Part shown: piece by piece, positions 31,854 to 39,945 of the stretch
Numbering within the stretch: the first letter of the stretch is position 1
Layout: each line of letters opens with the position of its first letter
NCBI GenBank assembly: GCA_039933515.1
Contig: JBDTNY010000092.1
Span: forward strand, 1-53,499
Origin: JAOUEA01 sp039933515
GTDB lineage: Bacteria; Actinomycetota; UBA4738; HRBIN12
Length of the DNA stretch: 53,499 bases
Reading direction: 5' to 3'
Notes under the pieces: model-generated
Databases searched by the model: none
What the model was told of the DNA's origin: nothing
Seen by the model: the letters and a program-made list of their open reading frames with translations, nothing else
Translations under genes and position numbers: made by a program

Positions 31854-31859
31854 ATCATA
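31854..31859 (-). promoter_or_regulatory. -10 box of pafB, probably leaderless
   Basis: On the - strand TATGAT lies 9 bases before the pafB ATG. It matches the -10 consensus at five of six positions, and no ribosome binding site lies between. It also overlaps the short divergent gap to the + strand gene. Confidence 0.55.
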
Positions 31860-31867
31860 GCGAGGGT

Positions 31868-32494
31868 ATGGAGCCAGACCTCGGAAGACCGGCGTCCCGG
31901 GAGCAGTCGCTGCTGCAGATCCCCATCGTGCTCGCGCTCGATGCGGAGGCGGTTCCGCTGGTGCGGGCGGGTGCGGCGCGCGCCGGCGACGGACCGACCG
32001 TGATCGTGGCCGTGGATCCTGACCTCGCGGCCCTGCTGACGGCGGTGCACGGCGTGGCCGCGGAGTACGTGATCGCCGTATGCAGCTCCCCAGGCGCCGC
32101 GGGGCGGGTCGTGCGGGCCGCCGTCCCTCGCCGGGGGCGCCCGCTCCCGGTCCTCGGGATCTCCGGAGGGTTCGTCGACACTGCCACCCTCGCGCTCCTT
32201 CGCGATCCCTCGCTCGAAGAGCTGAACGTGGCCGTTCCGACCCTCGAGGGCGACGGGCGTCGGCAGATCTGGGATTGCCTGCGCGCTGACCGGATCGAGG
32301 AACGGCATCACCTCGTCGAGGTCGACGGGCGCCCGGCCCTCGCGGAGCTCGCCGAGCTCGCAGCCGCTCCCGCTCAGGCCGACCTTGGGACCTCGCTCGA
32401 AGGCATCGGCGCGCTGGCCGCCGGCGCCGCGGGGGTCCTGGCCGGACGGATGGCCGCGACGGGTCGCCGGTGGCGGGCCGGTGAGCAGGCGTGA
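31868..32494 (+). CDS. Conserved-looking protein of unknown function inside the Pup-proteasome locus
   Basis: A 208-residue protein I do not recognise. It has an alternating strand/helix pattern (PIVLALDAEAVPLVRAG, TVIVAVDPDLAALLTAV, PVLGISGGFVDTATLALL) suggestive of a small alpha/beta domain, and an Ala-rich C-terminus that may include a membrane-associated helix (GALAAGAAGVLAGRMAATG). It is the only + strand gene between trmI and pepQ. It begins 23 bases from divergent pafB and ends 16 bases from the pafA stop, so the gene is squeezed between pafA and pafB. The codon pattern looks native. Confidence 0.75.
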   Translation: MEPDLGRPASREQSLLQIPIVLALDAEAVPLVRAGAARAGDGPTVIVAVDPDLAALLTAVHGVAAEYVIAVCSSPGAAGRVVRAAVPRRGRPLPVLGISGGFVDTATLALLRDPSLEELNVAVPTLEGDGRRQIWDCLRADRIEERHHLVEVDGRPALAELAELAAAPAQADLGTSLEGIGALAAGAAGVLAGRMAATGRRWRAGEQA

Positions 32495-32510
32495 TCGAGG
32501 CCGAGACGGC

Positions 32511-33869
32511 TCACATGTGCGCGATCAGCTGGTCGACCCGCTCGTCGACGCTACGGAACGGATCCTTGCAGAGCACGGTTCGCTGCGCCTGGTCATTCAG
32601 TTTCAGATGCACCCAATCCACCGTGTAATCGCGGCGTTTCGCCTTGGCCTCCCGGATGAAATCGCCGCGGAGCTTGGCGCGCGTGGTCTGCGGCGGCTCC
32701 CGCATCGCCAGGCTCACCTGGTCGTCGTCGACCACCCGCTCGACTCTGCCGGCCTTCTCCAGCAGGTAGTAGAGCCCCCGGTTCCGGTTCACGTCGTGGT
32801 AGGCGAGATCCAGCAGGGCGACCTTCGGGCTCGCGAGGGTCAGGTCGTGCTTCACCATGTATCGGTCGATCATCAGGCGTTTCGTGACCCAGTCGACCTT
32901 GCGCGCCAGGCGCTCGGACTCCCCCGCGGCGAGCGCCTCGAGCGCGCCCCGCCACTCAGACAGCAGCAAGGCGGCGCTCTCGTCGGCGCCCTTGCGCGCC
33001 ATGAATCGCTCGGTCTTCTCCAGGTACTCGGTCTGCACCTCGAGGGCCGTGAGCTCCCGCCCGTTCGCGAGCTTCACCTTGCGGGTGCAGGTGGTGTCGT
33101 GGCTGATCTCGCGGATCGCTCGGATCGGGTTCTCGAGCGAGAGGTCCCGCATCACCGTGTTCCCCTCGACCATGCGCAGCACCAGGTCGGTGATCCCCAC
33201 CTTCATGAACGTGGTCCACTCGCTCATGTTCGAGTCGCCGACAATCACGTGCAGGCGCCGGAACCGCTCGGCGTCGGCATGTGGCTCGTCGCGGGTGTTG
33301 ATGATCGGTCGGCTCCGGGTGGTCGCGCTCGAGACGCCTTCCCAGATGTGCTCGGCGCGTTGCGCGATGCAGTACTGCGCGCCCCGCGGGCCGTGCAAGA
33401 CCTTCCCGGCGCCGCTCCAGATCTGCCTCGTGACGAAGAACGGGATCAAGATGTCGGCCATCCGCGCGAACTCTCCCTGTCGGCCCACGAGGTAGTTCTC
33501 GTGGCACCCGTATGAGTTCCCTGCCGAATCGGTGTTGTTCTTGAACAGGTATACCTGGCCGTTGATACCTTCTTCATGCAGGCGCATCTCGGCCGCGGCG
33601 AGCAGTCCCTCCAGTATCCGCTCGCCGGCCTTGTCGTGCGCCACGACCTCGCGGACGACGTCGCACTCAGGGGTGGCGTACTCGGGGTGGGAGCCAACAT
33701 CGAGGTAGAGCCGGGCGCCGTTCTCGAGGAATACGTTGGAGGACCGGCCCCAGTGGACCACCCGGCGGAAGAGGTACCGCGCGACCTCGTCGGGCGAAAG
33801 GCGCCGCTGCCCGCGGAACGTGCAGGTGACCCCATACTCGTTCTCGAGCCCGAAGATGCGCCGGTCCAT
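32511..33869 (-). CDS. pafA: Pup--protein ligase PafA
   Basis: PafA joins the C-terminal Glu of Pup to lysines of target proteins with ATP. It belongs to the carboxylate-amine ligase (glutamine-synthetase-like) fold. The N-terminus MDRRIFGLENEYGVTC carries the Mg-binding Glu residues, and Asp57 in ARLYLDVGSHPEYATPEC is at the catalytic Asp position. Further family blocks are NNTDSAGNSYGCHENYL, NTRDEPHADAERFRRLHVIVGDSNMSE and GLYYLLEKAGRVERVV. The 452-residue length is normal. The Dop-specific loop is absent. It is 41 bases downstream of prcA and probably in the same transcript. Confidence 0.97.
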   Translation of the reverse strand: MDRRIFGLENEYGVTCTFRGQRRLSPDEVARYLFRRVVHWGRSSNVFLENGARLYLDVGSHPEYATPECDVVREVVAHDKAGERILEGLLAAAEMRLHEEGINGQVYLFKNNTDSAGNSYGCHENYLVGRQGEFARMADILIPFFVTRQIWSGAGKVLHGPRGAQYCIAQRAEHIWEGVSSATTRSRPIINTRDEPHADAERFRRLHVIVGDSNMSEWTTFMKVGITDLVLRMVEGNTVMRDLSLENPIRAIREISHDTTCTRKVKLANGRELTALEVQTEYLEKTERFMARKGADESAALLLSEWRGALEALAAGESERLARKVDWVTKRLMIDRYMVKHDLTLASPKVALLDLAYHDVNRNRGLYYLLEKAGRVERVVDDDQVSLAMREPPQTTRAKLRGDFIREAKAKRRDYTVDWVHLKLNDQAQRTVLCKDPFRSVDERVDQLIAHM

Positions 33870-33910
33870 GCTGGAAGCCTACGTCGGGCTAGGGCGAACG
33901 CCGGGAGCGC

Positions 33911-34597
33911 TCAGCCGCCCAGGATCGCGCCGAGCTCCGCCTCGTCGAGGCGGTGGAACTTCCTGCGGTGCGAGCGGGTCCGATCGAGCACGCCCGCCTC
34001 GATCGCTCCCGCTTCGATCGTTCGTCCGTCCGGCGAGCCGAGCACCTCCGCGCCCGCGCGGATCGCCGTCGCCAGGTCCCAGCCTTCCTCGTAGCGTCCC
34101 TTGAGCGTCTCGGCGAGATCCTCCGCGTGGCCCCCGATCGCGACGAACCCGTGCTCGTCGTTCACCGACCCGTCGAACAGCACGTGGTAGATCGCGGTCC
34201 CGGACGCATCGCCGTCGACTTCTCCCACGAGGATCTCCACCTCGTACGGCTTCATCTGCTGGGTGAAGATGTTCGAGAGCGCCTGCGAGTAGGCGTTCGC
34301 GAGGTCGCGCGCCTTCACGTCCTCTCGGCCGTAGGAGAAACCCCGCAGGTCGGCGAGCCTGATGCCCGCGATGCGCAGGTCCTCGAATTCACTGTACTTA
34401 CCGACCCCAGCGAAAGCGATCGAGTCGTAGATCTCACTGATCTTGTGGAGGGTCGCCGAAGGGTTCTCGGCCACGAACAGCAAGCCGTCCGCGTATTCGA
34501 GCCCGATCACGGAGCGTCCGCGCGCGATCCCCTTGTGGGCGTACTCGGACCGATCCTTCATCATCTGTTCCGGTGCGACGTACGGCATGAACCCCAT
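33911..34597 (-). CDS. prcA: Proteasome alpha subunit
   Basis: The alpha ring subunit forms the gated ends of the 20S core. The protein is 228 residues, beginning with MGFMPYVAPEQMMKDRSEYAHKGIARGRSVIGLEYADGLLFVAEN, the N-terminal gate segment and first helix of bacterial PrcA. YSQALSNIFTQQMKPYEVEILVGEVDG is another hallmark. The ATG overlaps the prcB stop (TGATG). A longer frame reaching into prcB is an overlap artefact. The C-terminus carries a short basic tail. Confidence 0.97.
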   Translation of the reverse strand: MGFMPYVAPEQMMKDRSEYAHKGIARGRSVIGLEYADGLLFVAENPSATLHKISEIYDSIAFAGVGKYSEFEDLRIAGIRLADLRGFSYGREDVKARDLANAYSQALSNIFTQQMKPYEVEILVGEVDGDASGTAIYHVLFDGSVNDEHGFVAIGGHAEDLAETLKGRYEEGWDLATAIRAGAEVLGSPDGRTIEAGAIEAGVLDRTRSHRRKFHRLDEAELGAILGG

Positions 34598-35403
34598 CAG
34601 GATCGCTCCTCGAGCACGGCGGCGACGGCCGCCTCGACCTCGGACTCCGGCACCTCGGCCGCCCCGCCGGCGGTCACCGCGAGCACCACCGGATAGATCT
34701 TGCGGGTCGGGTTCGGGCCGCCGGTGGCCACGTCGTCCTCGGAGGCATCGAGCAAGGCCTCGACGGCAACCCGCAGCGCCGCCGCGCGATCGAGGTCGCG
34801 CCGCCAGCGCTTCTTCAGCGAGTTCTTCGCCGGCTGGCTTCCCGACCCGGTGGACTGGAAGTCGTCTTCTTCCCACCGCCCGCCGGTCGCGTCGTAGTGG
34901 AAGATCCGGCCCTCGCCCCGTCGAAGGTCGTACCCCCCGAACAGCGGCACCACCACCAGGCCCTGCATCGCGAGAGGGAAGTTCTCACGGATCAGCTGGC
35001 CCAGGCGGTTCGCCTTGCCCTCCAAGGAGAGCCGGTCGCCTGTGAGTTTCTCGTAATGCTCCAGCTCGAGCTGGAAGAGCTTCACCATCTCCACGGCCAT
35101 CCCGGCCGCGCCCGCGATCGCGATCGCGCTGTAGTCGTCGGCCGGAAAGACCTTGCGCATCTTGTCGTCGGCGATCGTGTAACCGGCCGTCGCGCGCCGA
35201 TCGCCGGCCACGATCACGCCGTCGGCGTACTTCATGCCGAGCACCGTGGTGCCGTGGGGCACCTGACTCGCGGCGGCCGCCGTCATCGATCCGCTCAGGG
35301 ACTGCGGCAGCGCCTCGGGGCGCTCGCGACGAACGAGGTCGGTGAAGCTCGGGTTCAGGCCGAATGCCGTGACCGAAACGGGAAGCTGCGTCGGATCGCT
35401 CAC
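34597..35403 (-). CDS. prcB: Proteasome beta subunit
   Basis: The catalytic subunit of the 20S core. A propeptide of about 51 residues ends at His-Gly; the mature N-terminal nucleophile is Thr52 in HG-TTVLGMKYADGVIVAGDRRATAG, with the conserved Asp and Lys (DKMRKVFPADDY) of the active site. The GTG start overlaps the pup stop, and the stop overlaps the prcA start, so pup-prcB-prcA is a fully coupled unit, as in most proteasome-bearing actinobacteria. Confidence 0.97.
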   Translation of the reverse strand: MSDPTQLPVSVTAFGLNPSFTDLVRRERPEALPQSLSGSMTAAAASQVPHGTTVLGMKYADGVIVAGDRRATAGYTIADDKMRKVFPADDYSAIAIAGAAGMAVEMVKLFQLELEHYEKLTGDRLSLEGKANRLGQLIRENFPLAMQGLVVVPLFGGYDLRRGEGRIFHYDATGGRWEEDDFQSTGSGSQPAKNSLKKRWRRDLDRAAALRVAVEALLDASEDDVATGGPNPTRKIYPVVLAVTAGGAAEVPESEVEAAVAAVLEERS

Positions 35404-35609
35404 TCGCCGCCCTTCTGCACGTAGCTCTTCACGAACTCCTCGGCGTTCTCCTCCAGGACCGAGTCGATCTCGTCGAGGATGTCGTCCATCTCTTCCTTGA
35501 GCTCGGCGGCCTTGGCCGTCGAGGACACCTGGCCGGCGTCGGCGTCAGCGTCGGACTCGCCGCCACCGCCCTTCTTCTGGACCTTCTTCTGCTCTTGCTC
35601 TTGCGGCAC
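35400..35609 (-). CDS. pup: Prokaryotic ubiquitin-like protein Pup (Glu-ending form)
   Basis: Pup tags proteins for the Mpa-proteasome. It is 69 residues, polar and disordered at the N-terminus (PQEQEQKKVQKKGGGGESDADADAG), with the Mpa-binding helical half (AAELKEEMDDILDEIDSVLEENAEEFVKSYVQ) and a C-terminal GGE. Many Pups end in GGQ and must be deamidated by Dop first; this one is ready for PafA. The GTG start has AAGGAG 8 bases upstream. The 46-base gap to dop has no hairpin terminator. Confidence 0.97.
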   Translation of the reverse strand: MPQEQEQKKVQKKGGGGESDADADAGQVSSTAKAAELKEEMDDILDEIDSVLEENAEEFVKSYVQKGGE

Positions 35610-35655
35610 GGGATGGGCTCCTTTCCGTGCGAGCGATTCTAGCGGTGGGTCCGGC

Positions 35656-37140
35656 TCACGCCTGGAGGAGCGCGACGAGCGCTGCGGCGTCGGCCGCCTG
35701 CTCGAGGAGCCCCTCGACATGCTCCTTGGTCCCCCTGAGGGGTTCCCGCATCGGGATCCGCTGCAACGCGTCGGCGCCGGTATCGATGATGAGGGAGTCC
35801 CACGAGGCGGCGGCGATCGAATCCGGGAACCGTGCGATGCAGCGGCCGCGGAAGTAAGCGCGCGTATCCTCGGGCGGATCGTCGATCGCGGCGTCGACCT
35901 CGGCGTCGGTGGTCAGCCGCTCGACCTTCCCCGACGCCTCCAGCCGGTAGTAGAGGCCCCGGTCACGCCGGACGTCGTGGTACTGCAGGTCGATCGCCCG
36001 GAGCTTCGGGTCCGACCACTCGAGGCCGTCGCGGTCGCGATAGGCCTGCAGCAGGCGTTGCTTCGCCACCCAGTCCAACTGACCGTGGAGCGAGGACGGA
36101 TCGTCCTCGAGCGCGGTCAGCACTGCCTCCCACCGCGCGACCACCTCGCGCTGCTCCGGGGTATCGTCCTCGCGCTCCACGTACTTCTTCGCGTGCTCGA
36201 GGTACTCCCACTGGAGCTGCACGGCGTTGACCATTCGTCCGTCGGCGAGCGTCATCTGGGCCTGACAGCTGGGGTCGCGTGAGATCTCGTGAAGGGCCTG
36301 CACGGGGTTCTGCACGGTGAGGTCGGGGAGGAATGCGTCCTCGATCATCTTGAGCACGATCGCGGTCGTCCCGATCTTCAGGAAGGTCGAGACCTCGCAC
36401 ATGTTCGCGTCGCCCACGATCACATGGAGACGTCGGTAGCGCTCGGGGTCGGCGTGCGGCTCGTCGCGGGTGTTGATGATAGGCCTCTTCAGAGTGGTCT
36501 CGAGGCCAACCTCGGTCTCGAAGAAGTCGGCTCGCTGCGTGAGCTGGAACCGGCTGGAGCCCCGCTCGTCCCACGGCGCCTCGGCGCCCACCTTGCCCGC
36601 GCCCGTGAAGACGATGCGCGAGACGAAGAAGGGCGTCAGGTCGCGCACGATGTCGCCGAACGGGGTGGCGCGATCGACGAGGTAGTTCTCGTGCGTCCCG
36701 TAGGAGTTCCCCTTGCCGTCGCTGTTGTTCTTGTAGATCGACAGCGCCGGCGCGGACGGCATCACGCGCGCGACCTCGGTGAGCGAACGCTCGAGGATCC
36801 GCTCCCCCGCCTTGTCGTGCACGACGAGCGCGCGGGGGGTCAGGCATTCGGGCGTCGAGTACTCAGGGTGCGCGTGATCGACGTAGTACCGCGCGCCGTT
36901 GGGCAAGATCACGTTCGCCAGGCCCAGATCCTCGTCCGACCCCGCGTTCGCCGGCACGGGCTCGAATCCGCGGGCGTCGCGCATCGGCGATTCCTGCTCG
37001 TAGTCCCAGCGGATCCGCCGCAGCGAACCGGCGTACGTCGAGATCAGCAGGGACGAGGATAGGACGGGGTTGAACTCGGGCGAGCCGGCCGCGGCGATCC
37101 CGTACTCCGTCTCGATGCCGAAGACCTTGGGGATGGCCAT
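35656..37140 (-). CDS. dop: Depupylase Dop
   Basis: Dop removes Pup from conjugates (and deamidates Gln-ending Pup where needed). It is homologous to PafA; catalytic-position Asp88 lies in ARYYVDHAHPEYSTPEC. It has the extra 'Dop loop' between the first strands (about 37-80, containing WDYEQESPMRDARGFE), which PafA lacks, and this settles the assignment. Other blocks are NNSDGKGNSYGTHENYLVDR and NTRDEPHADPERYRRLHVIVGDANMCE. With Pup ending in Glu, only the depupylation activity should matter here. It starts 9 bases after the mpa stop. Confidence 0.96.
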   Translation of the reverse strand: MAIPKVFGIETEYGIAAAGSPEFNPVLSSSLLISTYAGSLRRIRWDYEQESPMRDARGFEPVPANAGSDEDLGLANVILPNGARYYVDHAHPEYSTPECLTPRALVVHDKAGERILERSLTEVARVMPSAPALSIYKNNSDGKGNSYGTHENYLVDRATPFGDIVRDLTPFFVSRIVFTGAGKVGAEAPWDERGSSRFQLTQRADFFETEVGLETTLKRPIINTRDEPHADPERYRRLHVIVGDANMCEVSTFLKIGTTAIVLKMIEDAFLPDLTVQNPVQALHEISRDPSCQAQMTLADGRMVNAVQLQWEYLEHAKKYVEREDDTPEQREVVARWEAVLTALEDDPSSLHGQLDWVAKQRLLQAYRDRDGLEWSDPKLRAIDLQYHDVRRDRGLYYRLEASGKVERLTTDAEVDAAIDDPPEDTRAYFRGRCIARFPDSIAAASWDSLIIDTGADALQRIPMREPLRGTKEHVEGLLEQAADAAALVALLQA

Positions 37141-37149
37141 GCGGCAACC

Positions 37150-38892
37150 TTACAGGTACTGTCCGGCGTTCACGCGCTCGACCTGGCGCCCATCGCCGTC
37201 GTGGCCAAGCAGCGTCCGCACGTACACGATCCGCTCGCCTTTCTTGCCGGAGATCCGTGCCCAGTCGTCGGGGTTCGTGGTGTTGGGAAGGTCTTCGTTC
37301 TCCTTGAACTCGTCCCGGATCGCGGTGAGCAGGTCCTCGGTCTTGATGCCCTTCTCTCCCTTGGAAAGGAAGCGCTTGATCGCGTCCTTCTTGGCCCGGC
37401 GCACGATGTTCTCGATCATCGCGCCAGAGTTGAAGTCCTTGAAGTACAGGATCTCCTTGTCGCCGCTGGCGTAGGTGACCTCGAGGAATCGGTTCCGATC
37501 GCTGGGCTCGTACATCTGCTCGATCGTCTTGTCGATCATGCGGTAGCACGCCTGCTGCGGATCGCCGCCGTAGCGCGAGACCTCGTCGGGATGGATCGGG
37601 ACGACCGGGTGCAGGTACTTGGCCATGATGTCGCGCGCCTGCGGGGCATCGGGCCGCTCGATCTTGATCTTCACGTCGAGACGCCCGGGACGCAGGATCG
37701 CCGGGTCGATCAGGTCCTCGCGGTTCGAGGCACCGATCACGATGACGTTCTTCAGGGTCTCGACGCCGTCGAGCTCGCTGAGCAACTGAGGCACGATCGT
37801 AGACTCCACATCGGAGCTGATCCCCGTGCCGCGGGTGCGGAAGATCGAGTCCATCTCGTCGAAGAAGACGATCACGGGAAGGCCTTCCTCGCTCCGCTCC
37901 TTCGCCCGCTGAAAGATCTCGCGGATCTGTCGCTCGGTCTCCCCGACGTACTTGTTAAGCAGCTCGGGCCCTTTGACGTTCAGGAAGTACGAGCGCGCGT
38001 CGCTTCGGCCCGTTCGCTCGGCGACCTTCTCAGCGAGCGAGGCCGCGACGGCCTTCGCGATCAGGGTCTTGCCGCACCCGGGAGGTCCGTAGAGCAGGAT
38101 GCCCTTGGGCGCCTCGAGCTGGTGCTCGTGGAAGAGCTCGGCGTACAGGAAGGGCAGCTCCACGGCGTCACGGATCGCGTCGATCTGCCCTTCGAGGCCG
38201 CCGATGTCGTCGTAGTTGACGTCGGGGATCTCCTCGAGCACGAGCTGCTCGACCTCCTCCTTGGGGAGCAGCTCGACCGCGACGTTGGAACGGTTGTCGA
38301 ACAAGACGTTGTCGCCGACACGGATCGGGGTGTCGAGCAGTGAGCCCGCCAGGTGGGCGACGTACTCCTCGTCGCCTCGGCCCACGACGACCAGGCGGTC
38401 CTCGCCGAGCTTGTCCTTGACCTTCATGACCTCGCCGGCCCGGTCGGGCTCGAGGACCTCGACCACGTTCAGCGACTCGTTCAACACGACCTGCACGCCG
38501 GGGCGGAAGGCCCGTTCGTCAAGGTCGGGCGCCGGCATCACGCGCATCTTTCGGCCCGCCGTGAACACGTCGAGCGAGCCGTCGTCGTTCTTGCGTAGGA
38601 AGACACCGAAGGTGGCTGGCGGCTGCGAAAGCTTCTCGACCTCCTGGGCGAGCGCCTCGATCTTGTCGCGCTCCCCCCGCAGGGCGTCGGCCAGCTTCTG
38701 GTTCTGCCCCATAGCCTTGGTGAGTTGCTCGCGGGTTTCGACCAGCTTCTCCTCGAGGAGGGTGACCTGGCGCGGCGCGTTCGTGAGACGGCGGCGGAGT
38801 AGGCCGACCTCCTCTTCCAGGAACTTGACCTGACTCTGGAGTTCGTTGACCTGATCCTCGTAACGTGCAGCCTGTTCGTCTTGGCCGGGCAT
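37150..38892 (-). CDS. mpa: Proteasomal AAA+ ATPase Mpa/ARC
   Basis: The hexameric unfoldase that recognises Pup and feeds substrates into the 20S core. The N-terminal coiled coil spans about 10-90 and binds Pup. Tandem OB domains follow (about 95-225), then the AAA+ domain with Walker A GPPGCGKT (269-276), Walker B VIVFFDEMD (340-348), and arginine-finger region RPGRLDVKIKI. The C-terminus is GQYL, with the penultimate-Tyr motif used to dock on the alpha ring. GGAGGTGA lies just upstream of the ATG. The 171-base upstream gap contains a structured element. Confidence 0.97.
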   Translation of the reverse strand: MPGQDEQAARYEDQVNELQSQVKFLEEEVGLLRRRLTNAPRQVTLLEEKLVETREQLTKAMGQNQKLADALRGERDKIEALAQEVEKLSQPPATFGVFLRKNDDGSLDVFTAGRKMRVMPAPDLDERAFRPGVQVVLNESLNVVEVLEPDRAGEVMKVKDKLGEDRLVVVGRGDEEYVAHLAGSLLDTPIRVGDNVLFDNRSNVAVELLPKEEVEQLVLEEIPDVNYDDIGGLEGQIDAIRDAVELPFLYAELFHEHQLEAPKGILLYGPPGCGKTLIAKAVAASLAEKVAERTGRSDARSYFLNVKGPELLNKYVGETERQIREIFQRAKERSEEGLPVIVFFDEMDSIFRTRGTGISSDVESTIVPQLLSELDGVETLKNVIVIGASNREDLIDPAILRPGRLDVKIKIERPDAPQARDIMAKYLHPVVPIHPDEVSRYGGDPQQACYRMIDKTIEQMYEPSDRNRFLEVTYASGDKEILYFKDFNSGAMIENIVRRAKKDAIKRFLSKGEKGIKTEDLLTAIRDEFKENEDLPNTTNPDDWARISGKKGERIVYVRTLLGHDGDGRQVERVNAGQYL

Positions 38893-38981
38893 CTGGCGTC
38901 ACCTCCGCACGGGGCGTCGAGTGTATCCCCGCCCCTGCGCAACCCTGGGAGGCGCGCGGGCGGTTCCTTCCCCCTCACTTA

Positions 38982-39052
38982 CGGCACTTCAGCCCGGAAG
39001 GCTTAGGCCCTATTCCAAGGTAGCTCCGCCTACCGACGCAGAGGGAGTGCCG
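38982..39052 (-). ncRNA. Candidate structured RNA in the mpa leader
   Basis: CGGCACT (38982-38988) and AGTGCCG (39046-39052) form a closing stem around two hairpins: AGCC/GGCT (38991-38994 with 39000-39003) and GGTAG/CTACC (39019-39023 with 39030-39034). The result is a three-way junction of 71 nt, 90 bases upstream of mpa and 11 bases after trmI. No known riboswitch class was recognised, and the strand is assumed from the flanking genes. Confidence 0.4.
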
Positions 39053-39063
39053 GGCAGCCGGGC

Positions 39064-39861
39064 TCAGGCCATCGGGGCGGCCAGGCGGCCCACCGTGAGG
39101 AAGCCCGTGTGCCCGACCATCCGGTGGTCGGGGCGGACGCTGCGCTCCGTCACGTGCCAGCCCCGCCTCAGGGTCTCGAAGGTCTCGACGTGTTGGAACC
39201 CCGCGCCGGGAAACGCGAGCACGAGCGTCTGCACCTGGATGATCGTCGGCAGGTAGGCGCACACCACACCGCCGGGCTCGAGCACCTTCGCGAGCGCCCG
39301 GAGCGGCCCCCAGGGCTCGGGCATGTCGAGCACGGCGCGGTCGTACCGCTCGCCGGTCTCCCCCACCTGCGAAAGGTCACCCTCCCGCAGCGTGAGACCG
39401 GGCGGCATCGCGCCGTAGAAGGTCTCGATGTTGCGGACGGCCTGCTCGCGATGCTCGTCCCTGAGCTCATAGGACACCACGACGCCGGAGTCGCCGACGG
39501 CCCGGCACAGCGCGATCGTCAGCGCGCCGGAGCCGGTCCCGGCCTCCAGCACGCGCGCGCCCGGGAACACATCGGCGTACGTCACGATGGGGCCGAGATC
39601 CTTCGGATACACGACCTGGGCGCCTCGGGGCATCTTCAGGACGTAGTCGGCGAAGCGCGGTCGGAACGCCACGAAGACCATGCCCTTGGAAGTCTCGACC
39701 TTCGTGCCTTCCGGCTTGCCGATCAGCTCCTCGTGGGACAGGGTGCCGCTGTGGGTGTGATACGTGCCCGTGGCCTGCAGGGTGAATAGATACGTTCGGT
39801 CGCGCTGATCGATCAGCAGGATCTTCTCGCCGGCCTCGAAGGGTCCCCGTGCCCCGCTCAC
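39064..39861 (-). CDS. trmI: tRNA (adenine-58-N1)-methyltransferase
   Basis: An AdoMet-dependent enzyme that makes m1A58 in the T loop of tRNAs. It has 265 residues, with an N-terminal beta domain (GEKILLIDQRDRTYLFTL...GTYHTHSGTLSHEELIGKPEGTKVET) and a Rossmann domain with VLEAGTGSGALT as the AdoMet motif and AVLDMPEPWGPL as the catalytic-loop motif IV. The same neighbour relation to mpa is seen in mycobacteria (Rv2118c beside Rv2115c). GTG at 39861 is used; other starts upstream in frame are possible. Confidence 0.95.
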   Translation of the reverse strand: MSGARGPFEAGEKILLIDQRDRTYLFTLQATGTYHTHSGTLSHEELIGKPEGTKVETSKGMVFVAFRPRFADYVLKMPRGAQVVYPKDLGPIVTYADVFPGARVLEAGTGSGALTIALCRAVGDSGVVVSYELRDEHREQAVRNIETFYGAMPPGLTLREGDLSQVGETGERYDRAVLDMPEPWGPLRALAKVLEPGGVVCAYLPTIIQVQTLVLAFPGAGFQHVETFETLRRGWHVTERSVRPDHRMVGHTGFLTVGRLAAPMA

Positions 39862-39945
39862 GCCGCGCCATCCGCAGGCAGGGCGCCATGGACGAGATCG
39901 CGCGATCGAAGGTTCACGCGCCCAGGCTAACGCACCGCCGGAAGG

